DNA of 64,000 bases from Ambrosia x helenae (taxonomy: Eukaryota; Streptophyta; Magnoliopsida; Asterales; Asteraceae): positions 104,618,687-104,682,686 of the forward strand of contig CM061226.1 in the NCBI GenBank assembly GCA_030844895.1, in the 5' to 3' direction. Positions 58,304-64,000 of the stretch are shown piece by piece. The position numbers and the translations under genes are program-made. Every line of letters begins with the position of its first letter. Positions within the stretch are counted from its first letter, which is position 1. The notes beneath the pieces are model-generated. The model ran no database searches and was not told where the DNA came from. It saw only the letters and a program-made list of their open reading frames with translations.

Positions 58304-59564
58304 TAAAAGACATAGAATACAAAATAAAGCCTAACTATTTTTTTATATATAACAACAATAACGTTGTCTAAACAATTAAATTAATAATATGTATCATCAT
58401 CTAAAATATCTATTGTATATTGTTACTACATGTTTGATGGTATATAAATAACTCAAGGTTTTGATCGAACCGATGATCTGATTAGATAATTTGAATTTGA
58501 CTATGTTAGATGTTTTGTTTGGTTAATTGGTTTGAATGAAAACCTAATTTTTATTATGTTAAGATTTCGATTGTTAAAAAACCTTTAACAATAATTTTAT
58601 TTATCCTATACATACCCTTAAAATGGTATTAATTATTAAGTTATACATTACACTTGAAGTACATAATCTATAGGATATCTACATTTGATTTAACCTCAAT
58701 AGAAAAAGATGTTTAGGTTTCACCGTTATTCGACCCATAACACGATAGTCCTAACCGCTAACATAAGTTAGAAAAAATATCAAATCTTTGTAAAATGAAT
58801 AAAATACACTTAATAACTAAAAAGTTATATTAAGTATGGATTTTAACTTACAAAAAGGGAAAATATATTATAACTCAAGCCTCACTCATTTCGTGTTTTT
58901 TTTTTCTCGACCACCGCAACACCTATATTACGCAACGAACCCCATCTACCATCACCTACCGCATCTCTTGTCCTCATCGGCCATCCACAGTAACTTCCAA
59001 CGACATGCAACTAAGAAAAAGAGTGTCATCTGTACATATTTAGATGTGTATAAATTTTGTGTTTAACCTCACTAAGTTATCCTTATCTGTAATATTATAC
59101 GCAAAGTCTTTTTTTTTTTATTTGTTACTTTTATGCGAATTTATTAACATGAAAAAAAAATATCTTTGCCTTTAATTAATATATAATAATCTTTAGATGT
59201 ATTTAGTTAATGCCACTTAATTATAATATGGCTAAAAAGTATCATATTGTATAGGTATTTTAAGAATTGAAAGGAAAAATAGATCAACTAATAGAAGGGG
59301 CACCTATCCCATATTTTAAGGGACATGAATATATGGTACCGGTGGGGGAGGAAACTGTCTCGCCACTTATGGATTCGAACAATTTAATTATGAGGTTATT
59401 CTTTTTTTCTTTTCTTTCTTTCTTTCTTTTTTTTTTTTTTTTTTGTTTCTTACGAAAAGTTCAAATATTTGTATAAAGTATATTTTATGTTGGTGACAAA
59501 TAGGTGGTAAAATAAGGCGTGACACGAGTTGTCATTTGTCAACAGATGAAGACTAAAGGCAACT
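58304..59564. other. Intergenic; possible gene fragment at 59267-59395
   Basis: AT-rich, no full gene. The frame at 59267 (KGKIDQLIEGAPIPYFKGHE, then MVPVGEE) reads like protein and is bounded by AG and GAG|GTTATT, but I do not recognise it. Confidence 0.35.
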
Positions 59565-59572
59565 GTCACAAC

Positions 59573-60303
59573 TAGGGCTGTTCAAATCGCTCGCCGCTCG
59601 TGGATCGCTCGCCGCTCGTTCGGAAAATGCTCGCTCGATCGCCCCGCTCGGTTGTAAATGAGCCGATCGCTTGGTTCGGTTTGTAAACGAGCCAAGCACG
59701 AGCAAAGGTCCGCTCGGCTCGGTTCGGCTCGAATAAATTATTACTTATTTATTATATATATACCCACAAATCATAGTAATATTTACAGATTTATACATAA
59801 CATTTGGTCCAATATATGCAAATAAAATATGACTAGCCCGCTTTATCAAATAAAAATTTAATACTAAGTTTAATAGTAAAACCCTAAGTCGTAGCATGAC
59901 AATCTTGACTTCTTTATGTTATTAGTCGTCCATCACTAATCGTCGCTTGATATCACCTTATGTTACAAAGCGACAATTGTTCTCTGTAGTATGCTCATTG
60001 CCTCAACCTAAGCCTCATTCTTAGACACTCGGACCTTAATATTAGTGTCCTCATCGGACAGTTTTCACCTTACTTGTCACTCGACAACGAAAACATTGAA
60101 GATAACATCCCAATTTTATGGTTGTCCAAATTACACTTCGCTCGTTTCTCGCTCGACGCTCGCTCGAAAAAATTTACGCTCGAACAATGCTCGCTCGCTT
60201 TTCAGCTCGGTTGTAAACGAGCCGCTCAGCTCGGTTCGGTTTGTAAATGAGCCAAGCATGAGCAAAGGTCCGTTCGGTTCGGCTCGACTCGTGAACAGCC
60301 CTA
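59573..60303. mobile_element. hAT MITE, 731 bp (TAGGGCTGTTCA family)
   Basis: Ends TAGGGCTGTTCA and TGAACAGCCCTA (one base differs near the tip) and an exact 8-bp duplication GTCACAAC (59565-59572 and 60304-60311). Sub-terminal arms are built of GCTCGCTCG and GGTTCGGTTTGTAAA. The 105-residue frame across its right end is not a gene. Confidence 0.92.
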
Positions 60304-60311
60304 GTCACAAC

Positions 60312-62258
60312 ATTTTATCGACTTTTGCTAAATATGTATATAAAAGTTTTAGTTTTGTTTAATGTGGTTAAAAATATAAGAAGAGTTCATAACTTCATAT
60401 GTTAAATCTAGGTTATAGTTTTGCAGCTTTCTTTAAAAGCTTGCATATATGGCTTCCTACATTCACTTATTGGTTACATATTTTTGGTTCTTTTTACTAA
60501 CTTGCATATGTTAACATAAAAAGACCTATTTCACATTTCTTATGTAAAGAAATACAACACTATAAAAACATAATAAACGTATATACCAAGGGATAAGGGA
60601 TTTAAATTGAACATATAATCAAGGTTTGGTTCGTTGGCAAATACAATACAGGTTTAGTCCATATGCTTATACACTGTACATTTGGTTCATTCGCATGTAC
60701 AATGGTGATGAGTTCGAAGGTGGATGTCAGTTATCTTCGTTTTGTGGCTGGAAATCTGGAATGATGGTTGGGATGAATGTTGAATGTCCGTCAGCTGAAG
60801 GGTCAATAAAAATGAGTATCTACAATGTTCTTACCATGGTTGGTCTTCTTACGAATGTGGATCGTGTTTTCGTATTTATATCATTATCTTTGAAACATGT
60901 TTCTCATTACCCCTTATTCTATTTTCATTTGTTTGATTACCCCTCTTTTGTTTTCTTGTTGCTTGTCACATTCAGAAATTTTCAATAGGTTGAAATCACA
61001 TACCATTTAATTAACTCATATACATTTTGATATGTTGATCGAGGAATGATCGAAACACATGTAATGATGTTCGCATGTAAACATATCAAATCATACAAAT
61101 TTTATAAATTTTCTGGCTTTTTATGATATTATGATTTGAATCTTTTAATTATTTGCATCTGCCTTCATATGTATAAATCTTTAAACTAATTATAACAAAT
61201 TGAATATGCTTCTTCTTCATTATTATTTTTATCGTATTTTCCCTTTCAACATATATGGGTAATTAACTAACATAAATAATATCATCATATGATACGTAAC
61301 TTAAATAACTTAAATGGATCTTTAATCATAATAGTGTCACAATGTAATTTGTTTAATGCCATAATAAGTTATACATAATGGTCAAATACAAATGAGCTTA
61401 ACCTATTAAATATGAGAGGTGAAAAGGGAAAAAGATTTTTTGATTTTTTTTCCATTTGCTTAAATATGTTTTCCAGATGAATAATATAATTTTTTAGCAT
61501 AATTACGTTATTAGAGTAATTACAGTAGTTTACACTAAAGTAATTATATAATTACTCTATTAAAGAAATTATACTCATTTTTCTATTCAATACTAAAATA
61601 CATGTTTAACAAGATGAGAAAAAAGATATAAAAAAATAATAAAATAAAAAATTCTCTCATTCACTTCTCACGTTAAGACCTAAATAGCATAAAACTATTT
61701 TTGTATAATACTTTTTAAACCTTTCCATTTTAAGTATAATACTTTTATCATGTGATTCTTATCAATATAAGATATATTATTTGTTTATGTTATGGTAATA
61801 AATTGATTCTCATTTAAAAAAAAAAAAAAAAAGTTCTCAAATTGTAATTGTTTTTGTTAATTCTAACACAACCCTCGAGATATCTCGAGTGGTGGAGAGA
61901 ATGTGTGTTATGTTTTGGGTGATGTTTTGTCTTTGTGCCATGTTCCATTATATAATTTCGCAAGAAACAAAGTCGTACCCACCCCATTTTGTCTCCTCAC
62001 CATTCCTTCATTTGTCTTGTTTTGTAATGTCAAAACAAAAAGGATTTGCATTTAGAAAAGTTGGGGATTTTTAGGAATATATATAAACTTGCGGGATATG
62101 ACACTTTTGGCCTCGTTGTTGCATTATATGAGTATATGAGTCTATGACCACTTTATGCTTGCTTTACTAATAAAGACTAATTAAATTTAATTATTTTATT
62201 TTTATCGGTCAAATGGGTAACAATAGAATACTTAGTCTATGAGTAAAATAGGCTAGAA
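60312..62258. other. Intergenic, no gene seen
   Basis: AT-rich, with poly-A runs and short frames only (for example 60626-60988), none with a domain. Confidence 0.45.
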
Positions 62259-62684
62259 GTGTTAAAAGTCAGACAACAATGTATTAAAATTGAAATACTT
62301 TCAATCTCTTATATACTTTAGTCAATAATAAGATAGTGTTTATAACATAACAAGACAATTTCGAGACGTTAGAGTCCGGATAAACAAATATTGAAATAAA
62401 CCAACACCGTCTAATTCGTTTAAAACGTGTTTACGAATTACCTTTTTATAACTTTAACTCATTTTGACTTGTTAGTTAATGTCAACATATCTCATAACAC
62501 ATGCCTTTCAATCCTCTCTTCTCCTTTATTCCTTCCTAGTCAATCTCCCACTTTACTACCATTTAGTGTGATTTATATCTTTTTAGTAAAGAGAGATATT
62601 CTCTTATTATTTGTTGTAACATCTTCTTGTATTTAAACTTGTACCATGATCAATAGAAATTATCAAGGTTTTACCATTATCACA

Positions 62685-62699
62685 TGGTATCAGCCAGCC
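62685..62699 (+). other. Copia primer-binding site
   Basis: TGGTATCAGCCAGCC directly after the LTR end, a variant of the tRNA-iMet site (TGGTATCAGAGC). Confidence 0.75.
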
Positions 62700-62852
62700 A
62701 AGATCAAACCCTTTTTCTCTAAAAATCGCTGACCTTCTGTCCATTTCTGTTTCTTTCAGCCAAGACCTCATACTCCTGTTTTCTATTTTTTTTTCTTCCT
62801 TTCTTCCAGTCGACCTTTTTCTTGTTCTTTTTCTACAAACCGGTTACTCCAA

Positions 62853-63700
62853 ATGGCTACAAACAATCCATCTGACCTCTCCTCCATCCCTCTCCATTCC
62901 CTTAGTCATCTCATTAACATTAAGTTGAACTCCACCAACTATCTCCCATGGGAGAAACAAATTACACCGGTTTTGGCCTATCTCAATTTACTTGGACATG
63001 TAAATGGTTCGACCACTTCTCCACCAGAAAAAATAACTACCGAAAATCAAACCTCGGACAATCCCGCATACCTTTCTTGGAAAACTAATGATCAAAAGGT
63101 CCTTATTTTGATAAATTCCACACTAACCGAAGAGGCCATGGCAGAAACCATCGGCCACACCACGGCTGCCACTGTTTGGAAAGCTTTAACCGATGCCTAT
63201 AGCCATTGTTCGATCGAACGTATTCACAATCTAAAGGATACCCTTCGAACCCTTCAAAAAGGAGACTCCTCCGTGTCCGAGTTTGGTCAAAAATTCAAAT
63301 CCCTATCCGACCAACAAACCGCTATTGGCATCCCATAAGTGATGAGGATAAGCGTCATTGGTTCCTTTGTGGACTAGGCGCCTCCTTTGAAATCTTCTCC
63401 ACATCTCAACGAACCATCCATCTCGCACCTTCTTTTCGTGACCTCTTAGCCAATGCCGAAAACCAAGAAATGTTTGTCCAAAAACTCCACGAGTCTCAAC
63501 CTTCCCAAGCCGCTTTCTACGTGAATCAAACCAAAAGTCGTACCGGCTCATCCTGTGGAAGAGGACGACACTCAAACAATAATCGTGGTCGCATCGGTTC
63601 TTACACCAAACGACCACCATTATGTCAATTATGCCGAAAAGAGGGGCACTATGCCACTACTTGTCCAAACCTTGGTTCTTTTGCTAAAAAAAATCTTTAG
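62853..63700 (+). pseudogene. Copia Gag (frameshifted)
   Basis: The ATG at 62853 opens a UBN2/retrotran_gag-type protein (INIKLNSTNYLPWEKQITPV, then WKALTDAYSHCS and LRTLQKGDSSVSEF). Near 63335 one base is missing, so the frame ends at CCATAA; the sequence goes on in the +2 frame (DKRHWFLCGLGASFE). A CCHC knuckle CQLCRKEGHYATTC follows. A second slip occurs in the A run near 63686-63693. Confidence 0.85.
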
Positions 63701-64000
63701 ATGCCAATCTAGCCGATGCCTTCCTTGCTCAATGCAACGTTGCAACGGACACTCCGTATTGGACGGCCGATTCAGGTGCTACCACACATATGCTTCCTAC
63801 TACTTTTGGTCTAACTGATTCAAAACCTCAAACCAAAAATATTCGAGTCACATTTGGTAACGGGAAATCATTACCCGTAACCCACATTGGAACAACTAAT
63901 TTAAATAATTTCATTTCATTAAAAAATGTGTTAGTTGTTCCAGACCTCACAAAAAATCTACTTTCAATTAGTAGATTAACAAATGACTCGCCGGTTGATG
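63697..64000 (+). pseudogene. Copia pol start, aspartic protease (partial)
   Basis: Frame open to the window end. It has the copia protease motif YWTADSGATTHM and the downstream NVLVVPDLTKNLLSISRL, typical of the GAG-pre-integrase side. Integrase and RT should lie beyond 64000. Confidence 0.85.

Larger units (their letters stand above)
62259..64000 (+). mobile_element. Ty1/copia retrotransposon, 5' part (continues past the window)
   Basis: An LTR ends ...TTATCACA at 62684 and is followed by the PBS TGGTATCAGCCAGCC (62685-62699). The Gag and protease region follows. The LTR start is not fixed; TGTTAAAAG at about 62259 is a candidate. Frameshifts show the copy is decayed. Confidence 0.8.

Noticed and set aside
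60626..60988. 120-codon frame
   Set aside because: AT-rich, no domain, no splice-linked partner; random open frame.

Overview
The window is nuclear DNA of a flowering plant: intron-containing genes with plant-specific families (a PRONE-type RopGEF, a plastid-type DUF1350 protein), tRNA-iMet-primed LTR retrotransposons, Helitrons and hAT MITEs. The style of the repeats and the diverged retroelement families fit Asteraceae (daisy family); the family-level call is inference.

Layout. 1-7305: a recently inserted large LTR element with no pol and only a gag stub; its 5' LTR is cut by the window edge. 7306-24345: a three-level nest. A minus-strand solo LTR (7769-24345) is split by a Tekay-type chromovirus (9569-22952, TSD TAATC), whose pol is in turn split by another solo LTR (16352-19096, TSD CTCAT). 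24501-25129: tail of a reverse-transcriptase ORF. 25504-27555: NAA10, catalytic subunit of the NatA N-terminal acetyltransferase, two exons with nested MITEs in the intron. 28501-33511: a hAT MITE and a non-autonomous Helitron. 33783-36804: LTR-like sequence, hAT MITEs and the 5' UTR intron of the next gene. 36810-38949: DUF1350 alpha/beta-hydrolase-like gene, nine coding exons. 40013-42513 (minus): RopGEF14-like gene with an upstream exon near 46.8 kb; its long first intron holds a Helitron. 48452-57441: a Mutator-like element (203-bp TIRs, 9-bp TSD) with a deleted transposase, a GRF zinc-finger membrane protein gene and an acidic duplicated-repeat ORF; it is interrupted by two solo LTRs. 57756-60303: Tourist-like and hAT MITEs. 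62259-64000: 5' part of a decayed Ty1/copia element that runs off the window.

The three host genes are single-copy housekeeping or signalling genes and show no operon-like link. Most of the rest is transposon-derived, and most of it can be delimited by target-site duplications. The most unusual signal is in the 5' leaders of the two Tekay-type elements: five units with one fixed spacing, in which a variable 7-bp stem keeps its pairing while its sequence changes, and a second complementary pair interlocks with it (pseudoknot order). Other signals are tRNA-like A/B-box modules about 1 kb into each Tekay LTR, a conserved stem-loop at the LTR 3' end, and an in-frame stop in the RopGEF first exon.
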